The position numbers and the translations under genes were made by a program. From Holothuria scabra (Eukaryota > Echinodermata > Holothuroidea > Aspidochirotida > Holothuriidae): a stretch of 64,000 nucleotides of DNA. The notes under the pieces were generated by a model that was not told the origin of the DNA, did not search any database, and saw only the letters and a program-made list of their open reading frames with translations. Numbering within the stretch: the first letter of the stretch is position 1; the number at the start of each line of letters is the position of its first letter. Location: contig CM074179.1 of NCBI GenBank assembly GCA_037179385.1, positions 34,063,905 to 34,127,904 on the forward strand. Direction: 5' to 3'. This document shows, one piece after another, positions 20,228 through 30,990 of this stretch.

Positions 20228-22542
20228 CACTGGCGGCGGAAGCGGGGACGGGACGGGGGGGGGGGGCACGTCCCCCCTAAATGTTTTGGCGAGGAGACTT
20301 CCCCCCTAAAATTCTTAGCGAGGGGACGTCCCCGAAAAAAAATCAGAGAAAAAGTAAAAGAAACTTGGGAGCCTTGAACCAAGTCAAAGTTGAGATTATA
20401 GTTAACCCACCACCGAACAGAGCAGCCAAAATTGCCTTAGCCTATGTTCTGCCATTGTTTGGCTGATTCTTGTCACGGTCCCCTGCGACAATGCTCTACG
20501 CCTGTGACCTAGTTTTTGGCTACCAATCCTTACAAGAATCTGGCAACCTCGTCCGGTCCGCAAACCAGGTGTATGTAGTATATCACTTGTTCAGTGAAAC
20601 CGAACCTTTACTGTACTAGTATTTTCCCTCCGCGAGAAGTGAAGCATTGCCATCACGTGATCGAACAGTTGACCAGTATTCACTCATTCATAGGCGTACG
20701 AGGGGGGCGGGGGGCAGGGGGAAGACCCCTCCCCCAATTTTTTTTTCAAGACCTAAAATTCGGGCAGCCGTTTGAGTCTTAAAACCTGGTATGTTTCTAC
20801 TTACACAGAATACTCCTAGGCGTGCCCGAATTCCTTCAAACACCTTGCCGAAAAAAAAATAAAAGAGCATCATAGTCACGGTACAATTTTCATGAAAACT
20901 CTAAAAGATACCAAAATTTGCGACACATTCGGACAACTTATGAAAAACAATTTTTCGTCAGCCTCACTTCATATTCTTGCTCAAACCTTTGCGCGAAATG
21001 ACACAATATTCGGGAAAAGGCTGCAAAAAAGTTCTGGGATATTTTTAATTGCCAGACTACAAGGGGAGAGAGGATGTATACAGTCCCAAAAATTTTGCCC
21101 GAACAAATCAATCAAAAGCCATCTTGTGACGCACCATATCACTAAATGACAATCACCAATAGTCACCAAAAGGATGAAACGTACTTGGTCGAGAGGTATT
21201 TGGGCAGCATATGAATGAGATGACAATTTTGCACTTTTCAAAATGATCCTCTTAAAATTGTGCGAAACTTTTTAACCTCCAGTGCTGTGGAACCGAATTT
21301 CGGGCAATGGTAAACAAATCTGCGTAGCTTGTTTGCTCACTCATACGAATTTAGTGTGAACAAATCTGCAAGTAAGTCTGCCCACAAATTCATGTTAAAA
21401 TATCTAGCAACGCGACAAGCCGGGTTTTTCTCAAACGGCGTTAGTAGAAAAATCATTTATATATAGTCGGGAGTTCGGGTCGAGTCATATAGACAGTTGC
21501 ATCAATTCAGTGGAACTGGAATTCAGGCAAGAGTCGCAACAGAGTCACAGACATATGGTACTCATGTTTTTAATTCCGTTCTACAGTTTTCCACGGAAAG
21601 ATACAAGACCAGGTAATGTTTTATACATTCCCCCAGGTGCGGTACATCATTATATTATGAAGCCTTGGGATTTTCGAGGTTTTCTGAAGTTTTTCAAATA
21701 GTTTGTAGAACGCGCAAGCGAACTCATTTTCCAATGATTATAGCTTAATGTAGTCATCCAATGGTCAGTGGTACATTTCATCTGGGAGTTTTCTGACCTT
21801 TTTGTAGATTTGCTCATTTTTGGTGAAAATTTTTTTGCAAACGAAAGTTCAAAATATCGACGGCTTTGATTCTGCTTATAAGCCTAGGAAAGGCCATTCC
21901 CAGCTGTCTGAGGGGTTGCGATTTTTCAAAATGTTCTCTACGCTCCGCGCCAACCGATGGTGGCGCTCCGCTTAGATAGTCTTTCTGGCAGAATTACATT
22001 TTTCGGGCAGAGAATCCTCTGTCCCACAAACTGAAATGCTCCCGTACGCCTATGCGCTCATCATAGGCAAGTCATTCACTTACAGTAGGCTATTTCTCTA
22101 CATTTGTTCATCCAATGTAATGTTGCGTAATTGATGTCACATGCTTAGGCTTATGCCTTTGCGTTATAACACGGTTTGTGACAATCAGGTTAGGCTAGGT
22201 GAACATGGGCATTATTTGGCCTAGCCTGTACGTAGGCCTACTCTAAATTCTGCGTCGGTCAGGAAATGCAAACCCTGTGAACGCAAATATTTCGCACATT
22301 TTTGTTCATTGAATTCACCTTAAAATGTTCCAAAAACGGCTTAGATTGCACGAGAGAGCTTGTAGAATCTCAGAGCTTCCAGGTCCCCAAGGCGGGCCCT
22401 GGACCCACGCCAGTAGGACTTCGCGCCTCGCGCTCGTGATGTGCGCTACGCGCACATAGGGTTCGTTTCACGAGTCCAACCATTCCATCTTGTTCACTGA
22501 TTGTGCCCCCCCCCCTTAATTTTTATGCTTCCGCCGCCACTG
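20228..22542. mobile_element. hAT-like TIR element with 8-bp TSD
   Basis: The left end ca(c)tggcggcggaagc (20228-20243) and the inverted right end gcttccgccgccactg (22527-22542) differ at one base. Both are flanked by an identical 8-bp duplication cccgtccc (20220-20227 and 22543-22550). An 8-bp TSD with CA-starting TIRs is the hAT signature. No transposase is recognisable; a second TIR element occupies the middle. The G-rich subterminal run (20255-20266) mirrors a C run at the other end. Confidence 0.85.
20689..22054. mobile_element. Second TIR element nested in the hAT-like element
   Basis: cataggcgtacg (20689-20700) is repeated inverted as cgtacgcctatg (22043-22054). The flanks are cactcatt on the left and cgctcatc on the right, a 6/8 match that could be an aged 8-bp TSD. 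It has no recognised transposase; frames such as 20892-21149 are anonymous. It is younger than the element it sits in. Confidence 0.6.
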
Positions 22543-22607
22543 CCCGTCCCTTGCCGTAATTTTCTGTCTTTCAGGTTCTACCCAATAAGCAACCCTAATT
22601 AATGCAG

Positions 22608-22928
22608 GTAGTTAGTTAGCAAGATACGGTTTAACGACACACCAACACGAATGTGTTATATAGTGTCACCAAGTTAAATAAAGTAACAATGTTGGGGAAA
22701 AACTACCTAAAAAAAGTAAAGTATAAAGGTAAAACGGGGAACCAATTTCTACTAAAAATATAGCAAGGCGGGAGTCATGTCAGAAATTCCTGAAAAGTTT
22801 ACTTTCTTTGAGGAAGCCAAGAACAAGGGATGAGTCTGTTCGCACAAGGTTTTCAGGTCGGGTACGGTGTAGTATTTCTGGCGAATATGGGAGTATTCAA
22901 ATCAGTCAACAAGAATGTGACTGCAGTC
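22608..22928 (-). mobile_element. Nimb/I-like LINE, 3' end fragment
   Basis: The + strand begins tagttagttagcaagatacg and continues with the shared 3' UTR and C-terminal coding end ('ggtacggtgtagtatttctg'). It is 5'-truncated at about 22928. Minus strand, like the neighbouring copies. Confidence 0.7.
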
Positions 22929-23234
22929 CTTTGGTTCACATCACGAGTCTTGCGGCCTCCTATCAACGTGACATGCAGGAGTCCCCGCTGCAAAATATTT
23001 CAGCACTTTCATACAAGCCTTCCTACCAAATTCAGTAACAGAGGTACGCTTTAACCAATCAGAGTTGGCTGCAAGAACCCAAATGTAGTGTATGTCCAGT
23101 ACTAACCCTTGAAATATACAACTTGTAAATGATGGATAATTGGGATTGAAAACAAAAAATTGTTACTTATAACTAAAAAAAAAATGGGCTGTCAATACTT
23201 GATAGATGGTTCCAAAACCAGCCAAGCGTTACAC
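22929..23234. other. No gene recognised
   Basis: Short unique stretch between two LINE fragments. Nothing is interpretable. Confidence 0.35.
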
Positions 23235-24306
23235 CTTGCTCAAGGCCTATAAATAAGGGAAGAATCGGTTTGTTCAAAGCAGGTTTTCAAGTCTGGTACG
23301 GTCTAGTATTTCTGGCGAATGTGAGGGTATTCATAGCAGTCACAGTCACAGGGTACAGAGTATGGTCTTTCATCCCCGTGAAGTAAATAGCCATGGGTAA
23401 TGTACGTGTGACCAATGCGGGCCCTAGTCAGAACCAAATTATCCCTCCGTTTACTTGGGACTCAATTTTCCCCAGTTACTACTGGTTTTACACGGTACAT
23501 TTTTTTTTTTTTTTTGGGGGGGGGGGGGGGGAGGAATCCCACACACCTTGTCATTTTGATTTAACGAAGGCTTTGGTCTTAGGGCGATAGACGGTATGCT
23601 TTTAAAACGTAAATAGGAACAGGCACACTGAAACAAATAGACAACTCAAACCGGCCGGACAAAAACACACGCTAACCATCTACCAACCATATACAAAACA
23701 CCGAAGAAAAACGTTTGTCACAAACGAAAACGACGCACCAACCCCACCCAAACAAACCCTCAACCCAACCACAACCGTCTTCCACAAAACCACCGCAAGA
23801 CACCAACCCCACACAAAACCCCATGACAACAAAAACCAAGAACATCCCACACCACACCCGAAGGCAACACCACGCCCGAGGGCAACAACAAGCTCAAAAG
23901 CAACAACACGCCGGGAGGTAACAGCGCGCCCTAAGGCAACAACACGCCCGACGGCAACAGCACTTAAAAAGCACTGGGCAAATACAGGTACAGCTTGCTC
24001 AAGGATGCCGCGGAAGCAGTTGTGACAAAGGGTTACCTCATTATTTCCACGTTTATATACAAACTCCGGATGCAGTTTAACGTCCTGCCCAGGACGGTAG
24101 TCAGTATGAGACAAGTATAGATCGGTGGCGTTCCTCTGTACGGCTTCTTTAGCAAGAGCATTTGTCCGTATGCCCACGTGACTAGGGACCCAATGCAAGC
24201 ACGACTGATTTTTGTAGATAGACCAAATTAGATTAAGCTTCACGGAGAACTTTTACTGAAGGAAGGGTGTTTAAACCCATTGCCCTTTAGTCCTAAGAGG
24301 CTTGAT
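23235..24306 (-). mobile_element. Nimb/I-like LINE fragment with nested insertion
   Basis: The minus strand covers the C-terminal end of ORF2 and RNase H (HWVPSHVGI, LAKEAVQRN at about 24110-24215). It lacks the 3' terminus. A run of about 16 T followed by 16 G lies at 23500-23531. It is split by a Tx1-type 3' fragment at about 23597-24080. Confidence 0.7.
23597..24080 (-). mobile_element. Truncated Tx1-type 3' end inserted in a LINE
   Basis: The flanks repeat the target, gggcgatagacggtatg on the left and aggacggtagtcagtatg on the right, an aged TSD of about 17 bp. The + strand left edge is ttttaaaacgtaaataggaa, which is the 3' terminus of the Tx1-like family read on minus. The body is CA-rich and matches 26391-26760. 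Confidence 0.65.
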
Positions 24307-25379
24307 AATGATTTAACGACACACAAGCATGATTGTGTTATACATTGTCAGCTAGATAAAAATAGAAAAGTTGGGATAAAGGTAGTAAAAATGGGGATAA
24401 TTTTCTTTAAAATGCCAAGGGTAAAGAGGAGTCAAGACAAAAACTCCTAAAGAGTCCACTTTCCCTGAGAAATCCCAGGGTGAGGGAGGAATCCTTCTGT
24501 TCTAGTAAAGTTTTTAGGTCGGGCACGTCGTAGTATTTCCGGCAAATATGGGAATATCCATGACAGTCAACGAGAACGTGACAGACGGTGACAGCACAGT
24601 CACTGGGGATACAAGTGGTCTTTCGTCCCCGTCAAGTAAATAGGCATGGGTAAGGTAAGTATGACCAATACAAGCCCTTGTCAGGACTATATCATCTCTA
24701 CGTTTACTGGGGATTCCATTTCCTCCAATTCCGACCGTTGGTTTAACCAGGTGTAATTTGTTTTCGGGAAGGAATTCCACTTCTTGCCATTTTGATCTGA
24801 CAACGCCATTATCTTTGGTCGTTTATCAGGGTAAGGCAAGGAAAGATCGGTGACGTTCATCTGTAGAGCCCCTTTAGCAAGTGAATCGACTCTTTCATTA
24901 CCTTGTATGCCCACGTGACCAGGGACCCATGCTAGCACAATCCATTTTTTAAGTGCCCCTTTTCATTTTCTATTGCTAAAAGGCTTAACAGTGAGTCTGT
25001 GAACAAAATGAACTGGTGGTTGCTCTTCGATGTTCCAATCAACTCGAACGCCATCTTAAGTGCCTGGAGCTCGGCAGTAAATATCGATGCATCATCCGGT
25101 AGTCAAATCTGCAATGATGCATGACGGCTTGACGCTGCCGTCGCAACCCTGTTTGGTGTTTTTGGTTGAGTTCTTAAAATATGTCCTAAGGTTAAGGTCA
25201 ATAACCGGTTCGTTTAACACCCCGCCAACTCAACAATCACCACCCGACATCAACCCCACACCTAACCCCAACACAAATCAGAAACAACCCAACCCTGGCC
25301 CGAAGGCCACACCACGAGGCACCACTTCCTGGCACTTGACCGTTTTACTACTTGGGCTCTGTAAAGAATAGTCATTCCC

Positions 25380-26400
25380 AGAATGGTCATCAACCGACCT
25401 CTTTATTATAGGCTCTGGAACCCCACCCTCACAAAAATCAAAACGGCCGTCCCTTGATGGTGGATCCCTGGGAGGAGGCAGGCTTTCCACCATCCGACAA
25501 ACCAGTTTCACACTCGAAGTCTGAGAAGAGCCGGAGGTCCTCCTCAACCACCAACACTTCAACTTCCCCAGTTGTTAGTGGGGAGGACGGTTGAGAGTCA
25601 ACCTGAACAACTCAATTATTGCCCTCACATCCCTTCAATGATAGAAAATCCCGCTCCACCGCGTGTGCTGCCTCCTCCAGTTCCTGAGTGGAATAATCTG
25701 GGACTGACTGCAAAGGTTCTGGTGCTGGCCCTACATCCCCACTGGCATGACCAGAATGTGATGCAGGGCAGGCACCAAACACGTGTCCCTCCTCCCCACA
25801 CAGACTGCACCGCACCACGTTGGGGCATTCAGCCTTGCCGTGCCCCAACTGCCACAACGTCTACTTGGCTTCGTGTCACTCCAGTCCGCATTTAAAACAG
25901 GTACAGGGCTGCCCCAAAAATGTGAACCCTCGATCCCCCCATGAAGAGGAAGGATGGTATGTCTTTTTCAGCCATTCTGAACTGTCTCCTGCTATTTACT
26001 ATACCCTGAATCTAACCTTCCCCATATTTGCACCACCACATACCTCAGACAGTTCCGTACTGCACATGAACCCTCGCAACCAGGCCCTGATCTACCTCAA
26101 AGTTCATGTACAAAACTGTCATCACCACTGAGCGATCAGTGAGCTCTTCAATTTCCTTTAAGTTAGACACACCCTTTATTAGGGTTGCATACGACCTGAA
26201 CTTTAGGTCGTTCGTGTCGCGGGCTTCAAGTGACTGCAACATCTCTATTTCCCTAACCTCAACTCCTTTTGTTCTTTAACAACGTGAAATCCTGCTGGGG
26301 CGTAACATTCACCCCTAAAGTAAACTCTGAACTTAACAATGCTGCTGTCCCTACACACGGGCATAGCAGTGATGGGTTTGTGGTCATTTAAAAACGTACA
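25380..26400 (-). pseudogene. Tx1-like ORF1 with CCHC zinc knuckle, frameshifted
   Basis: The minus strand reads in successive frames RDSSIVKFRVYFRGECYAPA (about 26300-26360), then EARDTNDLKFRSYATLIKGV (about 26170-26230), then CWQLGHGKAECPNVVRCSLC and GEEGHVFGACP (about 25740-25860). The last is a pair of CCHC-type nucleic-acid-binding knuckles as in ORF1 of Tx1/L1 elements. Two or more frameshifts are needed to read it through. It would have been the RNA-binding protein of the LINE. Confidence 0.65.
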
Positions 26401-26760
26401 TAGAAAACAGGCACGTTGCAGCAAACAGACAACACAAACCGGTCGGACAAAATCACAAACGCTAACCCTCAATCATCCACACACAATAAACGCGGAACAC
26501 AAAGTTTTGTGACAACGGGAAGGGCTCACCAACCCACCCCAACACCCAAGCAATCTGTCAAATAACCCACAACCGCCCCAACACCAACCCCACACCAACC
26601 CAAAGACAAAAAAAAAAAAAAAAAGAAAACATCCCACACCGCCCTCCAAGGCCAACCAACGGCCGGAGGCAACACCTCCTTCGAAGACAACAGCAGTTGA
26701 CCAAGGGTGCCCCGGAGGCAGTTGTGGCAAAGGTTTGTTGCTCTAGGCCTCACACAGCAG
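26391..26760 (-). repeat. Tx1-type 3'-end repeat
   Basis: The + strand starts aaaaacgtacatagaaaaca and aligns with 23597-24080 and 27178-27345 and, in reverse complement, with the Tx1 3' UTR end near 12900-12978. A shared 'tgcc.cgga.gcagttgtg' segment occurs at the distal side (26708-26730 and 24008-24035). Confidence 0.65.
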
Positions 26761-27164
26761 GGCGAGAAAAAACTCAACACTCTCGCAAGTACAGGTCGGA
26801 AAAAAGCGGGAACCCAGCAAAACATAATAACAAACGAGCACGACAAAGTGTCTACCATCAGAGACCACACCCCAACCACTGACAAGATGCTGCCTTGAAG
26901 GACCCCTCTCTAGATTATGTACTTCTGAGAACACGCTCCCCACAAGTACATGAAACACACGATCTTTGAGGAAGTTTTGAATGGAAAGCGGCATTCTTCC
27001 CTTTAGACTAGCATTGTGCAAGTCTTTAGGAATGCCATAGTTCCAGGTAGTGTCGTATGACTCCACTTCCAGGTGGTGCCATATGCCTCATGTAGATCGA
27101 AAAACACCGACACAACGTGGTGTCCATGGACAAGTCCGTCCCGAACAGTAGACACAAGGCGAAC

Positions 27165-27360
27165 GCGTGAGAGCTTTCTTTTTAAAACGTACATAGAAAC
27201 AGGCACGTATGAAGAAATAGACCTACCTCAACCCGCGTGAGAGCTTTTAAGTACGTAGAAACAGGCACTGACAAACTAAAGAAGAATTGCAAACCAAAAC
27301 AGAACCCTAGCGGATCAAAAACACAATGCTAAACAAACTTAACATAGCAAGACGAACGCG
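27165..27360 (-). mobile_element. Short Tx1 3' end with TSD inside LINE RT
   Basis: The RT sequence is interrupted between ggcgaacgcgt (left) and gacgaacgcgt (right), a clear TSD of about 11 bp. The insert holds two partial copies of the 3' terminus (aaaacgtacatagaaacagg and aagtacgtagaaacaggcac), an internal tandem duplication of the end. Confidence 0.7.
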
Positions 27361-28561
27361 TTGACCGGTAGTGCTGTGGCCACGTCGAAAGCCACTCTGA
27401 AATTTATTTATCAACTCGTTGGTTTCAAGATATCAAACAAGACGGGCATTCATCATTCGTTCGAGTGTCTTGCAGAGACAGCTGGTAAGAGAGGTAGGGC
27501 GATGTTTGTAGCATTGGTCTTTTCTTGGCTTAGCGAGGGGAATGACGGTTCTCATCAAGCTGTAGGAAAATTGGCGTTAACCCATACACCGTTGAGAATA
27601 TCTGAAAGCACCAATAAAGAATTATCTGGAAGGTGTTTAAGAACTGGCTGTGAACTTCATCTGGACCAGCGGCGGCGTCCTTGCTTCTATTGATAGCTAT
27701 TCGAAGTTCCGTTGTGGTAAAGAGGCTGTAGTAGTCCTCACAGTTATCCGAAGTGAAGTTCACGTGCTGTTTTTCAACGGTATGCTTGAAAGCATGGAAT
27801 GTTTCTGAGAAGTGCTCGCTTGAGGAGTTAGGTTGAAACTCATCTGCAAGCAAATTGGCAATATCTGCCCTTTCGTGCATTTGGGCCATCTGGTTTAGTA
27901 ATGTGAAGTACGTGGGATTTAACCTGCTTCTTACTTATTTAACTAACTATATCCCATGTTTTTTGACTGGGGCGTAGGAAGAAAGTTTAGAATCATATTG
28001 TTTCGATGACCCCCCTGCCCTAGCGCGGGATTGAGAAAATTCCTAAGATTAACATGATTAGTTAGATAGTTAGATCGAGTTTAACGACACACCAACACAA
28101 ATGTGTTATATAGTGTCATCAAGTTCGACAGTTACATTGTTGGGGTAAAATCACCCAAAAAAGAAAAAAAAGAAAAGTAAAAGCGGGGGGCTAAAATTCT
28201 ACTACAAAAAGAAAGCAGCAAGACGGGAGTCATGTCAGAAATTTCAATAAAGTTTCCTCTCCTTGAGAAAGCCAAGAATAAGGGAGGAATCAGTTTGTTC
28301 AAACGAAGTTTTCAGGTTGGGTACGGTGTAGTATTTTTGGCGAATGTGGGAGTCTTCATAGCAGTACACGAGAATGTGACTGACGGTGACAGCACAATCA
28401 AAAGGTATTCAGTATGGTCTTTCATCTGCGTGAAGTAAATAGGCATAGGTTAGGTAAGTGTGCAAGATGCGCGCCCTAGTCAGGACTAAATCATCCCTCC
28501 GTTTACTGGGGACTCCATTTCCCCCAGTTCCTACCGTAGGTTTTAATCGGTACAATTTGTT

Positions 28562-29231
28562 CTAGGGAAAGGAATCACACAGTTCTTGCCATTTTGATTT
28601 TATAAAGCCATTGAACTTAGGGCGAGAGTCACTGTGTGGCAAGTTGATGTTGGTTGTGTCCATCTGCTGTACAGCTTCTTTAGCAGTTGTGTCGACTCTT
28701 TCGTTTCCTCCTATGCTAACGTGACTAGGGACCCACGCAGGCACAACTGATTTGTGCAGTTGAACCAAGTTCGAGTAAGCTTCACGGAGAGTTGTTACCA
28801 ACGGGTGTTTCAGCTTGTTGCCTTTAAGCGCTAAAAGGCTTGAAAGTGAGTCGGTAAACACAAAACAACTGGTTGTTATCCGATGTCTCAATCAGATCGA
28901 ATGCCATCTTTAATGCCTGGAGTTCGGCAGTAAATATTGATGCATCATCCCGTAGTCTGATTTGCAGGGATATGTCCCGGCTTGAGGCCGCGGCCGCAAC
29001 CCCGTTTGTGGCTTTGGAGCCGTCAGTATAGATCGCCTGATACTGGTGATACTTATGCCTAAGCTCATTGAAGCTGACACAGAAATCAAGTTCATTTCTT
29101 GTGCTTTTTAAATACTTCCTTAAGCTGAGATCAACATTCGGTTCTTCCAATTTCCAGGAGGGAATGGCGGGGTAGGTAAACTTTGCGACAGAGTCGGGGT
29201 TGTTGCACACCTGCGACACAGCTTCCCCCAC
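28562..29231 (-). pseudogene. LINE RNase H domain remnant
   Basis: The minus strand has YTDGSKATNGVAAAASS (first catalytic Asp), ELQALKMAFDLIE (Glu), FTDSLSSLLALKG (Asp), then WVPSHVSIGGNERVDTTAKE (His, Asn, Asp). These are the ordered motifs of an RNase HI domain as found in I/Nimb/Ingi-type LINEs. Two overlapping frames show at least one frameshift. Confidence 0.8.
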
Positions 29232-29830
29232 GCGAAGAGCAAATGGAGGGAAAGCTGATGTTTCCTCCCATATAAGTCAGTACACTTGTGATTGAAGGTT
29301 GTCTCGAAGGTCGGGTTGTGGACATCACTCCTTAGTTTTAGGGCAAACTGGAGTGACAACTTCTCCCACCTTATATGGAGGGGTGGTTCATTCGGTTCGA
29401 TGTAAAGACTCTGCACTGGGGAGGTACGGAAAGCTCCTAGACAGATCCTTAGACCTTGGTTATGTATGGAGAGGAGTTTTCTCAGGTATGACTTACTTGC
29501 AGCGCTGTAAACGATACAACCGTAATCAAGTTTCGACCTTCCTAGGGATCTGTACAGTCGGAGCAAAACGGGACGATCAGCGCCCCAATCCATCTTCGAG
29601 ACAACCTTAAACAGGTTGAGTGCTCCCTTGGTCTTTCGCCTGAGATGTTCAATGTGGGCTTTGAAGTTGAGCTTCCTGTTAAGAACATGATTAGGGTACT
29701 CCATAAAAATACTAAGTGCCTTTGTGCGATCTTCGATCACTTCTTCATAATTCGTGTTTAACCACGGGTTGTACTTACTGCGTTGATTTGCAGAGGACTT
29801 AGGGATGGTTCTAGTACCAGCATTCGCCAA
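29120..29830 (-). pseudogene. In-frame fusion of endonuclease linker to RT thumb
   Basis: One 236-codon frame reads KYNPWLNTNYEEVIEDRTKA (linker after the endonuclease) and passes through NHVLNRKLNFKAHIEHLRRK directly into the RT thumb (RPVLLRLYRSLGRSKLDYGC). In the full copy these segments are about 1.25 kb apart. The RT fingers and palm, including the FVDD site, have been removed precisely enough to keep the frame. Confidence 0.75.
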
Positions 29831-30104
29831 AAGCTGTGTGAAGTGAAAAATCTGGTCCTCAACACTATAAAAGGCATCTTTAACGATCGTGCTTCTGCAA
29901 AACTTGCCAAATTCAGACCAGTCAGCCTTTTGGAGTTGCTACCTAGGGACTCTATCTTCGGGCACTGGGTGGACAATATCGATAAAAACTGGGTAGTGAT
30001 CACTTCCACATTGGTCATCGTGTACTCTCCACTTAATATACATCAGGTCTGCGGGGGAGCAGATCGAGAGATCGATTGCTGAGCAAAGGCAGGATAAATG
30101 TAGG

Positions 30105-30548
30105 TATAAGTTAGTTAGATGGGGTTTAACGACACACTAACACGAATGTGTTACATAGTGTCACCAAATGTACAGTTACATTGTTGGGGTAAAACTACCC
30201 AAAAAAAGGAAAAGGAAAAGTAAAAGTAAAAGGGTAAAAACGGGGCTCAAATTCAACTAAAAAGAAAGCAGCAAGACGGAAGTCATGTCAGAAATTTCTA
30301 TAAAGTTTACTTTCCTTGAGAAAGCCAAGGATAAGGGAAGAATCAGTTTGTTCAAACAAGGTTTTCAGATCGGGTACGGTGTAGTATTTCTGGCGAATGT
30401 GGGAGCATTCATAGCAGTCAACGAGAATGTGACTGACGCTGACAGCACAATCACAGGGTATGCAGTATGGTCTTTCATCTCCGTGGAGTAAATAGGCGTG
30501 GGTAAGGTAAGTATGTCCGATGCGTGCCCTAGTAAGGACTAAATCATC
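30105..30548 (-). mobile_element. Young 5'-truncated copy inserted in its own family
   Basis: It is flanked by aaatgtaggtataag (left) and aaatgtagttataag (right), a 15-bp TSD with one difference. The insert starts with the family 3' terminus (ttagttagatggggtttaac) and ends in the C-terminal coding region. It includes the natural ORF2 C-terminus HILVDCYECSHIRQKYYTV and a stop at 30288. Confidence 0.9.
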
Positions 30549-30990
30549 CCTCAAATGTAGTTATAAGATCCATCATTCAACAAGCATAGATCCGAGGCAG
30601 CAATAACGGATCCAATCAATCCACCCATTCAGTTGGTGTAATTACAGCCCCACACGTCACTGTGTGCATTAAAATCAACCAGGAGTAGGAATGGCGTGGC
30701 AAATTGGTTTACCTGCATTTCCAGATCATCTTGTTTTCGCGCTATACCTCGGTGGGATATACACCGAGCACAAAGTGATTGTGCGGTGAAATGTAGAATT
30801 GCCTCAGCCTGCAAATTAGTATTCAGATGAATATTGGAGTGTGAAACAGTTTTTTTTTAACTAATATCGATGATTCCCCAATTGCTTCATTGTCAAGTGG
30901 GGACACAACTGTTTTGTTATACATGTCATACCCTTTGAGTGAGATGTGGTCTCTTTCCCGATTCAAACACTTGCAGAAAATGTCTTGTGA

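Larger units (their letters stand above)
25216..26884 (-). mobile_element. Tx1-type block: ORF1 with 3'-end repeats on both sides
   Basis: The block contains an ORF1-like pseudogene (about 25380-26400). On its upstream side is a CA-rich 3'-end type repeat (26391-26760), and part of the same repeat recurs at about 25230-25340. The arrangement looks like a head-to-tail pair or a composite of two truncated copies. It is inserted within a Nimb LINE. Confidence 0.55.
24307..28056 (-). mobile_element. Nimb/I-like LINE, internally broken by Tx1 DNA
   Basis: The left part (24307-25215) has the 3' UTR and RNase H (WVPGHVGIQGNERVDSLAKG at 24850-24940). The right part (26884-28056) has RT (GPDEVHSQFL, DNCEDYYSLF) up to the endonuclease-RT linker. 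A Tx1-type block of 1.67 kb lies between, and a small Tx1 3' end lies at 27165-27360. Relative to the full copy about 0.85 kb (RT thumb) is missing at the break, so the insertion came with a deletion or rearrangement. Confidence 0.7.
28064..30990 (-). mobile_element. Nimb/I-like LINE lacking its RT domain, self-invaded
   Basis: The + strand begins ttagttagatagttagatcg (3' terminus). The minus strand carries RNase H (28562-29231), the RT thumb and linker (29120-29830), and the endonuclease (29900-30990, with DFNAHSDVWG). The palm of RT is missing. The endonuclease is split by another copy of the same family at 30105-30548; the halves match adjacent positions of the full copy. It keeps an endonuclease segment that the full-length copy lost. 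Confidence 0.8.

Noticed and set aside
20281..21241. Transposase frames inside the hAT-like region
   Set aside because: The short frames show no BED finger, no catalytic D/E signature and no hAT dimerisation motif. They are shadows.
23672..24243. 187-codon minus-strand frame as a protein gene
   Set aside because: It is a chance fusion of LINE RNase H sequence with a translated CA-rich repeat giving low-complexity Val/Gly/Trp sequence.
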